NCBI GenBank assembly: GCA_026261815.1
Contig: JAMPIT010000174.1
Coordinates: 11,284,001-11,348,000 of the forward strand
Length of the DNA stretch: 64,000 nucleotides
Source of the DNA: Monarcha castaneiventris obscurior
Lineage: Eukaryota; Chordata; Aves; Passeriformes; Monarchidae
Direction of reading: 5' to 3'
This document shows, piece by piece, positions 13,582 through 25,500 of the stretch. Made by a program: the position numbers and the translations under genes. How positions within the stretch are numbered: position 1 is the stretch's first letter; each line of letters opens with the position of its first letter. Under the pieces are notes generated by a model. The model did not search any database, had not been told where the DNA came from, and saw nothing but the letters and a program-made list of their open reading frames with translations.

Positions 13582-16511
13582 AAAAAAAGAAACTATGCAT
13601 TCAAACATGAATCTGTGTTGCATAGAGTGATTTCAGTACAACCTAGAAATTTGGTCAAAAAAAGGAGCTTGGCACACTTTGGTAGCATTCTCTGACCTCT
13701 GAATGATGCTGCCTCAGAAAGCTGAGTGCGTGGGCCCAGGTCTGACCCACACCCACCCCGGGTGACACCATAGGAGCCCTGTCCTTGCTGCAGCTGGCCA
13801 AGGCAGTGCCATGTTCCTCACAAACTCTACTCTTTGTGTTTCATGACAGGAGTCCAAAACTGCCATTTCAACATGCACAAACATTTTGTGTGTTGTTCAG
13901 AGAACCAAAGACGCTTGAATTAAACCAGTTGCCGACAGCTGATTATCCTCAATGGCAGCTGTTCTCTACAGTCACAGCTATACCACCCAACAAAAGTATT
14001 CAATAAAAATATTGGCCACATTTGTATGTGTGTGAGAGCAAAGCACGCCTGTCCACTTTCTCAATTAAGAATGATGATTACAGGCTTCCAGTGAAGCAGC
14101 CAGATACTGCTTGTTCCTCTCAGAAATCTCCATAGCAACTACCAGTGAGACTTGCTGCCTTTGTAGCAAATCTTAGCAAGAACAAAATCACCAGCAGTTT
14201 GCACAAAATTGCACACCTCATGGCTTGTACTTCACACAGAATGGTTTTTTTGCGGGTCTTTTTTCAAAGTACAAACACAGTATAGTCATCAGGAATGCAA
14301 GATAACCCACCAAGAGAGCAACACATATGTCAAATATATCCAGGCAGGATTTTTTGGTTCAATCGGGGATTTTTTTCTTTGAAGTATTTTCTTATAAGAA
14401 CATACACAACATCAAAACATATAGAATTTTTACAATAACTCCAGAGGACTGTTCTTAAAATATATGAGAGGTAGGGTATACATATACTGGTAAAAGCATA
14501 AAATTCAACATTAAAGCACACATCCTACTTCCACTGTCAGTGATGTTGTGTTTTTAAGATAGATAATAAGATTTTGGTAAGGTTGCTCTGCTTGCAAGTT
14601 AAGCAGGCTACCAGAAGGTTATAAACAACAGGAGTTTCCTTGGTGTGTGTAGAATTAATATCATCTGTATATTTCTTCTTGTATTCCTGTTCCATTATAA
14701 TATTTTAAGTTGGTAAAACAAAAACTCTATGTGGGAAGTGTCACCAGATTGAATGGTGTAGCTTTTTCACAGTTAATCCAATTGCTTAATAACCTAAGCT
14801 TTATTTTTCCTTTTTCTATAAAGCATATAATATTTTCCAGAAGAATATTTTCAGCTGGTCTTGTACAACCTGTGGAAGTGTACTGCATATATTCAGAAAA
14901 TATAAGACAATGTACATTAAATAATTTAATGAAAACTGAAAAGTCTTTTTTGGGCAAGAATAATAAATGTCTGACATGTAGAAATTTGGTCATTTTCTTT
15001 TTAAGTATGCAAAGGTCATGAGATCATATTTCCAGGGAAACTACTTTTTATTGAAGCTGTGAAATATTAAACGCCTTCTGAGTAGCATGGGAGTTAGTAC
15101 CATTAATTCTTGGGTTTTAAACAAATTGCTATACTTTTAGGAAGGGGAGAAAAAGCTTTCTTTTCTTCAAACATGGTACAAGGGAAAATATAACAACCAG
15201 ACTAAGCCATGCCAGGCAGTAGTTTCATCACAAGTGAACTAACTGCTTGGCTTCGAATCCGTGAAAGGGGGACTTCAAGCATGGAAGTGCTGACACAGCC
15301 TTAAAAGTTGCAAGTTACCTTCCTGTTTACTTCTTGCCTAACTGAGAAGCCATGCTGTTGAGTGGATTATACTCAGACATTCACCTGAGATAGCAAGAGG
15401 ATATTCTTCATTCTAATGCAGCTGCACCCAGTCAGGAGCTGCCCTGCTGTCCCTTCCCCTTAGATACAAGTGTGTCACCAGTGTTGATACGGAGCCCTGC
15501 ATCGAGAGGGTCGGTGTTGGCATGGTGGGACTGCTGCTCCGAAGTACCCACAAAATAGCCTAGAATTCATTGTCTCTCTACAGTTTCAGAACAAGACTGG
15601 TTGCTGAAAAACATAAGGATTAGTTGAAATAACTGCATTAGTCCCAGTGCTTAAATCTTTTCAATCTCAAACTGATTTAGACTTTCTGATTCAAAGGGTG
15701 GGGTGAAGTACAGTGTCACTGACATTGAAACAGCATTTTTTCTTTCTGATGTAGAGTGGTTTATAAACTGTCCTTTCTCCTTAAAACCACATCCCAAGGT
15801 ATAGACAGTTTGTATAATTTTATTCATTACATTCTAGGAGAGTGGTTTATATCCATTGTTAACACACAGAAACAAATGCAACAATCAGATCTGATTCTCC
15901 ACAGTATAGTTTTTGAAGGAAAAAGAAAGAAGGAAAAAAATAATGTAAAATAACATTACCACTCTTGCAAACACCTTGCAGTTTGTGTCAAGTGGCATAA
16001 TCTCACTACAGCAAATTATCAGAGATCCTAAGGTGCAGAGGAGCAAGTTTTGCGCTTTTGATAAGTGAGATTTGGAAAGTCAGTCACCCTAGCTGCTTTT
16101 CCATAAATTGATCTCCTTCTGGTTGCACAGAAAACCAGACTGTGCTTCCCATCACACTACCTCCAGCTGCAGCCGAGCTCTGTGTTAGCACCTGCCTCCA
16201 GCCTTCATCATTTCCTCCACAGTTACTCTCTTCACAAAGAGTCCAACAACATGGAGCCCTCATATCAGTCTTCATTTCAAACAGCCTCGCTTTAACTTCT
16301 GGGCCCAGATTTTCTTCTCCTTTTGCTGTGTTTTGCAGCAAAAATAAGTGTACTAGCCCTCATTTAAGTGTGCTTTGTAGCCCAGAGACTGCTCTTTTCT
16401 ACTTTGTATTCTGAAAGACTAGCTAAACACAATGATATCAAACTATATTCTTGAAGTGATGCTGTTTAGAGCAGACTCTGCATGTTTTGTGCCCTAAGCA
16501 GACATCTCTGC

Positions 16512-16652
16512 TCAGTGTGTTTGTGTGGAGCTGACCAACAGTTTGTGCCAGTTTACTATTCTTTTCCTTAGATCCACTTTGTCAAGCCAGATATAAGCTT
16601 CTCCAATCAGTGTCTTTTTCATAAACTTCCCTCCATTGGAGACAAGCAGAAT
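16512..16652 (-). CDS. PCLO: PCLO last coding exon: end of C2B domain and C-terminus
   Basis: This exon encodes the final 46 residues of Piccolo plus the TGA stop (16512-16514). The acceptor is TTTTCACAG followed by ATT, in phase 0, matching the preceding exon that ends on a complete CAG codon. It starts [19 protein letters not shown] and ends with [14 protein letters not shown]. It supplies the last beta strands of C2B ([12 protein letters not shown], then RIVNWHKLL). The loop where Ca2+-binding C2 domains carry an Asp-x-Asp pair reads VSNGGKF instead, so the acidic ligands are absent and this C2 is unlikely to bind Ca2+ in the classical way. Piccolo is a very large presynaptic cytomatrix scaffold. 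From memory, mammalian Piccolo ends SPTQTH, so the end is conserved with one change. Just upstream of the acceptor lies a hexanucleotide repeat. Confidence 0.97.
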   Translation of the reverse strand: MLLVSNGGKFMKKTLIGEAYIWLDKVDLRKRIVNWHKLLVSSTQTH

Positions 16653-16660
16653 CTGTGAAA

Positions 16661-16705
16661 ATAATAATCATAATCATAACCATAATCATAATCATAATCG
16701 TAATT
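16661..16705. repeat. ATAATC hexanucleotide repeat at a PCLO splice acceptor
   Basis: On the plus strand the sequence is six to seven slightly degenerate units of AATCAT. On the gene strand it is GATTAT repeated, ending 8 nt before the acceptor of the last coding exon, exactly where branchpoint and polypyrimidine tract normally lie. Only ATTATTATTTTCACAG remains between the repeat and the exon. Confidence 0.9.
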
Positions 16706-18536
16706 CATCAATGTGCATAGTAACATAATACTAGCAAAACATGAAAGATCCAGAAATGTTGAGCTCAAATATGCTATGCACAGAAAAAGAAACGTTGACC
16801 AAACTTTTTGCATAGAGTCACCTTTCCCTTCACAGAAAGCCCTGTGGAAACTGAATATTCTCCCCCTTCTGTTTCCTTATCATGAGACATAGCAATTAGA
16901 AGATGACAATCTTGAATGTTAATGAGCAATTTTTTCACCTGCTGGTTACCAAGGATGTGCATAAGTCAAGTTTTAAGTTACAAGATAAAGCTTTATGCAG
17001 GTGAAATACCAGCTCTTGTTAAGTCTGTGGAAGTCTGATGCAGATTAGGTGTTCAAGGCTCTCTGTGAAATGTCATCCAATCACATATTTTCCAGCTACA
17101 GAGGTTTGTGCCATGCAAAAAATACACTTTTCTTATGGACTTATCTCATTCTATGGGTCTATATGTTCATTATACATGATCCTAAGAAAATGCATTTGAT
17201 AATATGTATACTTCAGGGCATGAGCTATAATTACACATTCAGAAAAATTTTAGCATTTCTTAATTCTGAGTAACTGAATTAACAAGCAAAATGTTTTGTT
17301 GTTTGGTTTTGTTTTCTTTTTATTAACTTCCTATTTTTTTCAAAAAGAGAAAGAAGTAACGAAGATTTACATTTCCATGACAGGATTAGCAGCAGGTTTG
17401 TAATATTCACAGTTACTGACCAGACCTCAACAAGCAACAAGCAAGGGAAGAAACTGATAACAGAAGGAGGCTGTCAGTCTCTGTGTGAACCAGCAGGAGA
17501 GAAAATAGGGCATTTTGTTGTTTGGTTTCAAAGATCTAGGCTAGAAGAAAAATGACAGGACACAAGGATTTTTTACTTTGCTGAAACCACATGGCAGTAG
17601 ACATGTAACAGAACTGTAGAAGAACTAGAATTTCCTGTAATCAAGAACTTCAACATTTATGAAAATTTTCCATTCTGATTTGGAAAGCAAAGTAAAAAAT
17701 GCAAACCTTACATTACGAATAAAATTTAAAATAAATTTCTAAAAGGAAGAAATATGCAAAGGTTTTCCTGAATAGGCTTCCTACTTCCTTGTCCAGTTTT
17801 GGTATCAATTGGAAACCCGGATAGCTTATGGCTGTTAGTCAACAGGTTTGAGAAGGGAAAACTCTTAGGTACTGAACTATTAGGAAACTCCATTCATCAG
17901 AAAAAGTGTCCTTGAGTACAATAGGCAGCCTGTCTCCACTGCTGATGGCTTTCTAGGTCCTCAGGTTCAGTGTTTGCCGAAGAATGGACTGCCCAGAAGC
18001 TGGAAAGCCAAACCAGAACATCTGTGAAATGTGTTCTTCTGGATTTTTCTGATTAGTCTCGCTTAGGACATTATGTATTTCTAATTGCAGTGAGCCAGGA
18101 GCCAGAAGCTTAGTGCTTTCCAGAAGAGTCGCAGGTGAGTTGCCAAGGAACAGAGAAATCAGAGAAGCAAGGAAAAAACTGCCAGGGGCTGAGGAAAGTG
18201 CCTGTTTTAAACCAGCCAAAATGTTTTCCACAGAATATTTTCATTCTGACACAATCAACAGTTTTGGGACAGAAAAATTTGTCCAATTTTTCATTAGTTC
18301 TGTCCTCGATCCTTCTCCCTACTGCTCCCAGATGGAGCCCTAGGGTCTATCTTCTCCGGCTTTTCTGTCTCTCATCCTTGTTGCTTCTCTGCTCCAGGCC
18401 TCAAATTCCAGTCTTGTTATCCTGGATCAGTTAGTCTTAGTTTCTAAATCCCAGGGTTTCTGGTTTTTTTTATTCCCATTACTCTGTACCAAACAATTCA
18501 AGCTTTCCTTCATTTTGGTTGGTTTTTTGGGGGGTA

Positions 18537-18568
18537 TTTTGTTTTGATTTGTTTTGTTTTGTTTTTTC
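18537..18568. repeat. TTTTG-rich low-complexity tract
   Basis: Imperfect TTTTG units on the plus strand, following a short G run. On the gene strand this is CAAAA-rich intronic sequence. Confidence 0.8.
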
Positions 18569-19352
18569 TCAAAAGCCCATGGTCCCATTTTTATGGCAAA
18601 TATTCACAGCACTTGCTGCTGATTTTTAGACCGTAGTCCCTTGTCTTAATTTCTGCCTCTGGTTAGTTCTCATAGCTCTTTACATTGTACCTTCTATTGT
18701 TATCATGTTTAATCTCATCTTACTCCCTCTCTATGATCTTATTTTCTCCCATCATCTTCCAATTTAATTTTTGTTCTATAAGTTCTGGTTTTGTTTCATT
18801 TCCCTCTCCTCCAAATCTCTTTTGACTGTGTCCATGTCTTTGTTCATTACTCAAATTCAGCATTCAAATCACCCATGTTCATGCTTTGCCATAGGACCAA
18901 ATTGACTGTTAAGTTTGAAGAGCACATAAAAACAGATGCACTGAGTCAGATTACAGCTCTCTCCAGGCAAATATTTTGCTTCCAAAAGTGCAGAGGGCAG
19001 TGTATTAGGCAGAATATAAGAACAAGGCAGTTAAGTATTGACACTCTCTTAAAATACCTAATAAGATATGTGGACCATTGACTTCCTGACTCACAGATAG
19101 TAAGTTTTTATTTAACAGAATTTGATGGCTTTTGTCCATAAATTTCTCCTATAATTTTCTTCAGTTACTTTTTCTGTGAAAAAATTTAGCACTCACAATA
19201 CATAAAGGCAATACATATTACAACTCAAAATCCAATTTTCATGAAGCGGAAACACTTTTCCTTTGTTTTAAACTTGTTCATTGATACTTTTACAGGATAC
19301 TTTTACAGCTTTCATTCTCTTTCTTAGCTCTGGTGTGCAGCATCAGTACATA

Positions 19353-19790
19353 TCATGGAATCATAGAATATGCTGATTTTAAAGACATCAATCAGGATCA
19401 TAGAGTCAAACTCCTGGCCCTGAGCAGGATACCCCAAGAATCACATCCTGTGCCAGAGAGTGCTGTCCACATGTTTCTTGAACTCTGTCAGGCTTGGTGC
19501 TATAACCACTTCCTGGGGAGCCTCTTCCAGAGTCCAACCACCCCCTGGGTGAAAAACTTTCTCCTGATATCCATCCTAAACCTCCCCTGACTCAGCTTCA
19601 GGCCATTCCCTCAAGTTCTGTCACTGGTTACAACAGTGAACAGATCAGTGCCTGCCCTTCTGCTTTCCCCCAGAAAGGTGTTGAGGAACACAATGAGGTC
19701 ACCCCTAAGTCTCCTCTTGTCTTTATATCACAGAGTTCTAGAAGAAATGCTGTCAAGTCTCAGGCTAACTGTTCCTACGGATATGTCCCT
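19353..19790 (-). mobile_element. CR1 LINE 3' fragment, minus orientation
   Basis: This resembles the complement of the CR1 3' region: the terminal motif appears as ATGGAATCATAGAATA at 19356-19371, followed by degraded text typical of avian CR1, such as CTTCCTGGGGAGCCTCTTCC at 19509-19528 and GGTGAAAAACTTTCTCCTGA. The element is therefore oriented with its 3' end at the low coordinate, the same direction as PCLO. It is 5'-truncated, diverged and lacks an intact reading frame; an 85-residue open frame over it on the plus strand is antisense repeat translation. It sits in the intron before the last PCLO coding exon. Confidence 0.85.
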
Positions 19791-21149
19791 CACTATCTCC
19801 CTCCTAAAAACTTGATGGATTATTTTTCCGTAGGACTCTGTGAATTCTTCTTTACTGGCCTACCTTATATGGTTTTCTCTTCAAAACACGACTGGAAGCA
19901 AATTTTTTACAGGAGCTCTTAAACTTTGCAAGACTTTATTGACCACTTTGGCTTTCCCCAGAAAATATAAACTCTTAAATAGCCTTTTATTGAGTCTATA
20001 GAAACAATAAGATTTTAGGACTCCTTAACACAGGAAAAAACACCATCTATTTTTAGGTGTCTTGTTTTTGATGTAACATCCATTTTGACTGTGATATTAC
20101 TGATACAAGCATTAACCTAATGTCGGCGCTTAGATAATCCAGACTAATTTTAGTCACCAAAATGCAGCTGTCTTATTCAGGTTGGTCTGACAGATGTAAA
20201 GGTACGTTAAGTGCTGATATGCCCAATGCCTTCTACTTAATTTTAAGGCTGGCCTGCAGATACCCCTTGAATTTTTTATCCCTCTCCACTGACTGGAGGA
20301 AGCCTGAATATATGGCTTACACTTGTTATCTCCTAATGTGAAAATAAATGAAAGTAGGCAAATTGAATCCAACCTGTCCAAAAAAACAAACAAGTCTGGC
20401 CATATGACCAAATCTGTCTAAGCAACTAAACAGAAGAGAGGGACTATTCCTGAACCAGTTCCATGCATCCTTTGATGTGTAACAGACTGATGAAAAGTCA
20501 ACTCCATTACAAATGTACCAGAGAATATCTGGCTTGGCATAACCAATAATTCTCAGTGTCTGAGATTATGATTGTTGTATCCATTTCTAGGTACCACAAA
20601 TTTTAAAGAAGTTGGTGAACTGGACAGAATAATAAAATGATTAGGCATCTAGGCAAAAGAAATTTGGTTGACCTATCCTCGAAAAGTAGAGAGGAGAGAT
20701 AAGATAACAGCCTTTCAATGTAAATTTTTTTCTTAATTAAAAAAAGTGGATGAATTTTCCTCTGTACTTTGTGAGGATACTTAAGGATAAGTGAGCTTAA
20801 TTTAAAAATACGATATCTTTAATTTTGATATTGCACTTAACTTTCTAAATACATAGAAAGTTATTCTTGGAAGACGTGTATAACCCTCTTCTCTGGGGGA
20901 TTTTAAGAACTGATCAAGCCTAAAATTTTCAAGCCTGATCTATAAATACCCTTCCTCAGTGTGGTGTGATGTAGTAATCCATCTTTTAATGTCTCCTCCC
21001 GCCTGATATTTCCATTATTATATAACTCTGTTACTTTCTTTGTAGTTTTCTCTTTTCAGCAAACAACTGGGGTAGAAGATTGAGCTCAAATGCCCATAGC
21101 ACAGTACAGACAACATCCAAAATTAGGATTTAATAAAATGCAGAATTAC

Positions 21150-21295
21150 CTGAAGAGAATGCCCAGCAGGACTCAAGCTAAATCTAAATGTTTCATTGAA
21201 AGAAGGCTCTCGGTCATGCCTGCATACCCTGGTTTTCTTCTTAATTACTCTCTTTTGGGTAGAGATATTGACAACATACAGCTTCACATACAGGT
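21150..21295 (-). CDS. PCLO: PCLO penultimate coding exon: central C2B domain
   Basis: This 146-nt exon has a CCCCAG acceptor and a CAG/GTAATT donor. It starts with two bases that complete an Asp codon from the previous exon, then encodes 48 residues: [20 protein letters not shown], then [20 protein letters not shown] and SPAGHSLQ. This is the core of a C2 beta-sandwich. DLYVKLYVV is the family's DPYVKVYLL strand, the basic KKKTR stretch is the usual polybasic strand, and [10 protein letters not shown] is the EPxWNQTF motif. C2B follows C2A at the Piccolo C-terminus and belongs to the RIM/Piccolo group of presynaptic C2 domains. The sequence differs from mammalian Piccolo, as I remember it, at only a few positions (for example LYVV for IYVM). 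Confidence 0.97.
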
Positions 21296-21910
21296 CTGGG
21301 GAAGAATAGTTCAATGTGTTAAATACAGAAGCTTTTAAATAATCGTTGTTGTTAACGATTTCAACAGAGGTGAATTTTTGTGAAAAAATTACATTTTACA
21401 TAGTCATATTCTGTTTTCATTCACATGGTGTAGAAATGGACCCACCCCACTAAATCCAAAGGAATTATTTTGTGTTTATAATGCTGTCATTAAAAGAGCA
21501 AAAACCTTGATGTCTTCATCTATGTATGAAAATATAATTATGAACATGAGATTTTAGTTTTTAAAAAGCTTTTTCACAAAAATACAATCCTCTGCTAGTT
21601 ATAACTGTTCTTTGATAACCTAGGGATTTATAATTTTTATTAAAGTTAAAAATGGATTAATTTTTTAAAAATAAAAAGTAAATTAAAAAAAGGATTAAGT
21701 TCTGAGGGTTAATTTTCTTCTACAAAATGTTTTTACTTCCATTAAAGCTGCTCATAGGAGAAAAGAAGCACTTCAAAAAGAATCCTGTAGAATATGTCAT
21801 CCTGGCTAAGAAGTAATTTTCTTTTCCATTTTACTGAGGATGTTAAATGACTTAAGATGCAACCTACTTAATGTTTTCAAAGTATCATGAAGCTGTTTTC
21901 TTAGGGATAC
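21296..21910 (-). other. PCLO: PCLO intron within C2B (615 nt)
   Basis: This short intron has a donor of G/GTATCC at 21910 and an acceptor of TTCCCCAG at 21296. It is AT-rich. Its only notable element is a 20-base inverted repeat at 21341-21360 near the acceptor. Confidence 0.93.
21341..21360. repeat. Perfect 7-bp inverted repeat near a splice acceptor
   Basis: The arms AATCGTT and AACGATT are separated by GTTGTT. The element lies 46-65 nt upstream of the acceptor of the central C2B exon on the gene strand, where it contains GTTAAC, a plausible branchpoint context. The arms each carry a CpG, rare in this region. Confidence 0.7.
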
Positions 21911-22045
21911 CTGGTAGATGATCTGGAGATTTAAATTTGTATGTGATATTTCTGCACTGAAGGATTTCTACTATCAGTTGCTCTCCATCTGTCTTCATTT
22001 CCTTCTTTAATGCAATCTTGATTTCACCCATAACCTGTGTTTTAC
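21911..22045 (-). CDS. PCLO: PCLO exon: start of C2B domain
   Basis: This 135-nt exon has a CTTTTCCAG acceptor and a donor G/GTATCC. Two bases complete a Gly codon with the previous exon, then 44 residues follow: [20 protein letters not shown], then [20 protein letters not shown] and DHLP. The last base begins the Asp codon finished in the next exon. [10 protein letters not shown] and [14 protein letters not shown] are the first two strands of the C2B domain, equivalent to GEIQLQI and LIIHILQARNL in C2A. It is close to identical with mammalian Piccolo in my memory. The exon starts with GTAAAAC, itself a donor-like sequence, which matters for the stop codon created if the preceding exon is skipped. 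Confidence 0.97.
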
Positions 22046-22130
22046 CTGGAAAAGCAGAAAAAACAACCCTCATTAATGTAAAAGGAAACGGAATGCATCT
22101 TTCTAACTTGGAGAGAAGTAAAATTTTCTT

Positions 22131-22167
22131 TTGGGTTTTTTTGTTTTGTTTTGTTTGGGTTTTTTAG
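22131..22167. repeat. TTTTG/GGTTT low-complexity tract
   Basis: Imperfect TTTTG units bounded by GGG-T runs, about 90 nt inside the large intron from the acceptor of the first C2B exon. On the gene strand it reads as CAAAA/AAACCC. Confidence 0.75.
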
Positions 22168-22458
22168 TTTGGGGTTCACTTTTGCTTTTTTTTCCATTAT
22201 AGTTTTGGTAGATTTACTTATACCTTATAGTTTTTAGTCAGGAGTGCAAGGATAATATATAGCTTGGATGAGCAAATGGTAGGTACATGTAGTACACTTG
22301 TATAACTAGATTATATGCTTCAGAATGTATTTGCCTCAGTGGAGCTTTTTTCCCCAAGAATAGAAATTTCTCTAGCAATCATTACAAGTCACATAACGGT
22401 CACTGCAATTCTCCTTTTCAGAAACATTTACTACGAGATTCTGAAGTTATCTCATTTA

Positions 22459-22500
22459 AAGAAAAAAAAAGAAAGAAAAGAAAGAAAAGAAGAAAGAGAA
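22459..22500. repeat. GAAA purine microsatellite
   Basis: This is an imperfect GAAA/AAAG tract of about 40 bases, starting with a run of nine A. On the gene strand it is a TTTC polypyrimidine tract. Confidence 0.85.
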
Positions 22501-25500
22501 CATTCAATAGAGTGTTAAAAGTAAGATATTCAAAGGCAATGAAGTAAGTCTGGTGAAGTCAGCATTTCATTTCACCTTCCTACATACATGGAGCAATATC
22601 ATTCACACAGTTTAAAGAAAAGTGCTTTCAGTGACCTTTAAAAGTAAAGGTAATTTCCCTACTTATGTGGACAGAAATCCTGGCCCGTTATTTCTACATT
22701 TTATGGATTTCTCTCTAAACCAGTTCGTAGATGGAGAGAAGGCACAGAAGGAAATGTAGACAAAGCTACATTGCCTTTTCTCTGACTGTCCTCCCACAAG
22801 CCTTTACAGAAGCCAGGCAGAGTGGAGCAGGGCTACATCTTCTAAATGCGTATGGTGGTGGGAGCAGAGCATCCTCAGCTCAATTCTCTCTATATTAACA
22901 TCATGTCGTAGTGGGGTTGTGCTTCTCTATTTATTGTCCTGCTGCTGAAATTATTAATTCACCGTCCTCTTCCCTTTAGACACTAGTTCAAAAGAGATCA
23001 AAATGTATAGCCCCCGTGATTCTTTATTACTTAGTTTCTGGTGCCAGCAGGCTTTAACAGATTACTGGAAATTCTAGCAGCTGGTGCCAAGATGTTTTAA
23101 GGTGCAAAGCAATTCTGCAGAAGGTAAACAATTGTAATACATCTGGAGAAGGTTCTCAATTAAAGAGTGTTAAGTTGCCAAGTGGCATGTGGAGATTACT
23201 TCTTGCATCACAAATGTATAACCAAATTTGAATAACTCCCTCTAAAAATGACAACTTCTCTTTCACAGTTGTCAATTCTATTTTTTTCTACTTAAAATAG
23301 TTTGGGGGATCCTTAACAAAAGTGTAATAACAAATAATCACAGCTACATGCTGGGCCCCCAAGTATCCTCACAAACTGAAGCTGGAATCTAACTTAGTTA
23401 CAGTCCATAGTAAATTTGCAATTCAGCTTCAGTTGGGCCAGCATTTCACCTATTGTTTCTGAGGTGGTAGAGAACCTGTTATGAGGTAAGTGTTTCTTTA
23501 CAATATTTAATCATCACAAAACCATTCCTATGTTTGAATATGCAACAATAGCATATTTCTCTGCTATATGGTTGTGCAAAGACAATGAAGCCTTCATCTT
23601 GTGATGGCAGCAGAAAAGGTCATTGGTATCTGGGATCAAAGAAGGAACGACCAATGATGTCTCTGTTGTTATTCATTAATCTGTTATAATGCCCTTTTTC
23701 TGGAAAGTGTTAAGTTCCCATTGGGCCTGTCTTGGTTAAACTGTGGATTTTGAATGACTGGAAAGAGATACAAGACTATTATAATGCCTCCTTTTCTCTG
23801 TAGATAAAATTCTCAAACCATGGACAAAGACATGACCCACATGAAAGGCGTTTAAATCTGAATTTGCGACCAGTATTGGTTCTTGCACTGACTCCAATCT
23901 TTGATCATGAAAAAAAGCCCCACATGGACAGTTGTAGGGCAAATGTAATATTAGTTCCAGGCAATCTTTAGTTAATCACAGTCTTTTCTGGAAAATATAC
24001 TTGGCTTATTTCGTTTATTCCCTCTCTGTCTTCTAAGCTCTATTTGCATTAATTGTTAGGACCTCCTCTTGAATGCCTTAGTACCTCCTTTTTCACTTAG
24101 GCCTGCATTAAACTTCAGATGAGAGGAGGTGGTTTGGATGCCACTTGTGATGCTGTGAGCCAGAAAAAAGGATAAATGCTTCCAGTAAATTATGTTTGAA
24201 TATTCCAACACCATTTCTCAGCATCTGGAAATTTTCCATGGACTGTTCTATATCCCCAGATACTCTTTAGGACAAAAAATCCTGTTTTACTATTTAAGCC
24301 TCATGGGGAAAACAATGATCTGCAGCTGCAAACACATGAAGACGGAGAGCTTTCTTGTGCTTCCATACTAATTTTAATTTCTCCCACACCATGAGTGAAT
24401 GACCATTAACACCAGCCTTAGGAAACATTGCACTAAAATAAATCACCACTTCAGAACCCACCAGAATTTTGTAGACTCAGAAGAGATTCCTATTTCTTCC
24501 ATTGCTTAGCTTTTCCCCCTTTCTCATATATGTTTATTACATCTTTCCTTCGGTGGGTGTGCAAAAATAGAGCAGGTGTGCCTTGTTTTGTGGAGTTGAT
24601 TCTTTAAATGAAAATGAGAGGGTGATGAAGAGAACAGTCAATAGAGAACCTTCTAAGAGCTAGTGAGAGTTCACAGTGGTCTGAATGGGACACGAATGTT
24701 CTTTGGTGTGAGAGAAATAAGCTTCCTCAGGGTGTCGTGGGGTTGGATTACCTCAAGGGCTGGTATGAATAAATAAAAATATACAGCACCCAGTCACAAC
24801 CTTTTGTGTTCTTATATAACTTTAGAAAACATCAGTTGTAAGTGATGTGAAAATGGAACTGATTGCAGGTATTTTGGTACATTGGATGATGATAAATTCT
24901 ACAATACAACTCTGAAAAAGCGATATTGCATATCTTTTTAAGAAAGTACTAATAGAGTTTCCCAAGGAAGTGAAAAATAATTTTTAACTTGAGCAGTAAC
25001 ATTTTCCTCAATAAAAATTATTTTCAGATTAAAGAGGTGCAAAACAGGATTATCACAGCCAAGGAACCATATAGCAAAGCACTAAAAAAAAAATTAGTGT
25101 CTTTTAGCTACTTTTAGCTCAGGAAAAAGGAGTGAAAAAAAGATGTTCTACAATCATATGCTAGAGTAAAACTTGAAAAGGATAAGAGATATTTAAGCTG
25201 AAGTGGTGTGATATTTTGCCTGTTTTATATATATCAAATACACACTTACTGATATACCACAGGAGGAACGCAATCAAGCACAGCATCATTGTGTTCGTTT
25301 TTGCAACCTGCCAACTGCAGGCAACCAATTCTTAAATATATCTATATCTATACATATGTTTAAATACATCCGTGGTTTATTTCATGACTGCACACCTCTT
25401 TTTGGGGGACCATATTTATTAATAATTCATTAACAAATAAAAGATGGAGGTTATTAACTAATCTGCTGAAAGGTATTTGAGAAGTCAAGGAGTTTAAATT

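Larger units (their letters stand above)
11560..16511 (-). other. PCLO: Probable PCLO 3'UTR
   Basis: This stretch follows the PCLO stop codon at 16512-16514 without any splice-site requirement, and no other gene is recognisable in it. The far end is inferred from the poly(A) signal at 11576-11581. It is mostly AT-rich, with small GC-richer patches near 13720-13800, 15420-15540 and 16150-16330. It contains three matches to the Pumilio consensus TGTANATA in transcript sense, an AAAC microsatellite, and several internal AATAAA signals. Short open frames on both strands within it show no coding character. The exact extent is inference and transcript data would settle it. Confidence 0.5.
16653..21149 (-). 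other. PCLO: PCLO intron between the last two coding exons (4497 nt)
   Basis: The donor is CAG followed by GTAATT at 21149 and the acceptor is CACAG at 16653. The intron holds the acceptor-side ATAATC repeat, a TTTTG-rich tract near 18537-18568 and a CR1 LINE fragment at about 19353-19790. Retention of this intron would add VILHFIKS and then a stop to a protein cut within C2B. I see no nested gene in it. Confidence 0.9.

Noticed and set aside
15248..15265. tRNA B-box-like GCTTCGAATCCG
   Set aside because: No A box at the right distance and no acceptor-stem complement.
16084..16414. Overlapping open frames on both strands just downstream of the PCLO stop
   Set aside because: They lie in the 3'UTR in a slightly GC-richer patch; neither has a recognisable domain.
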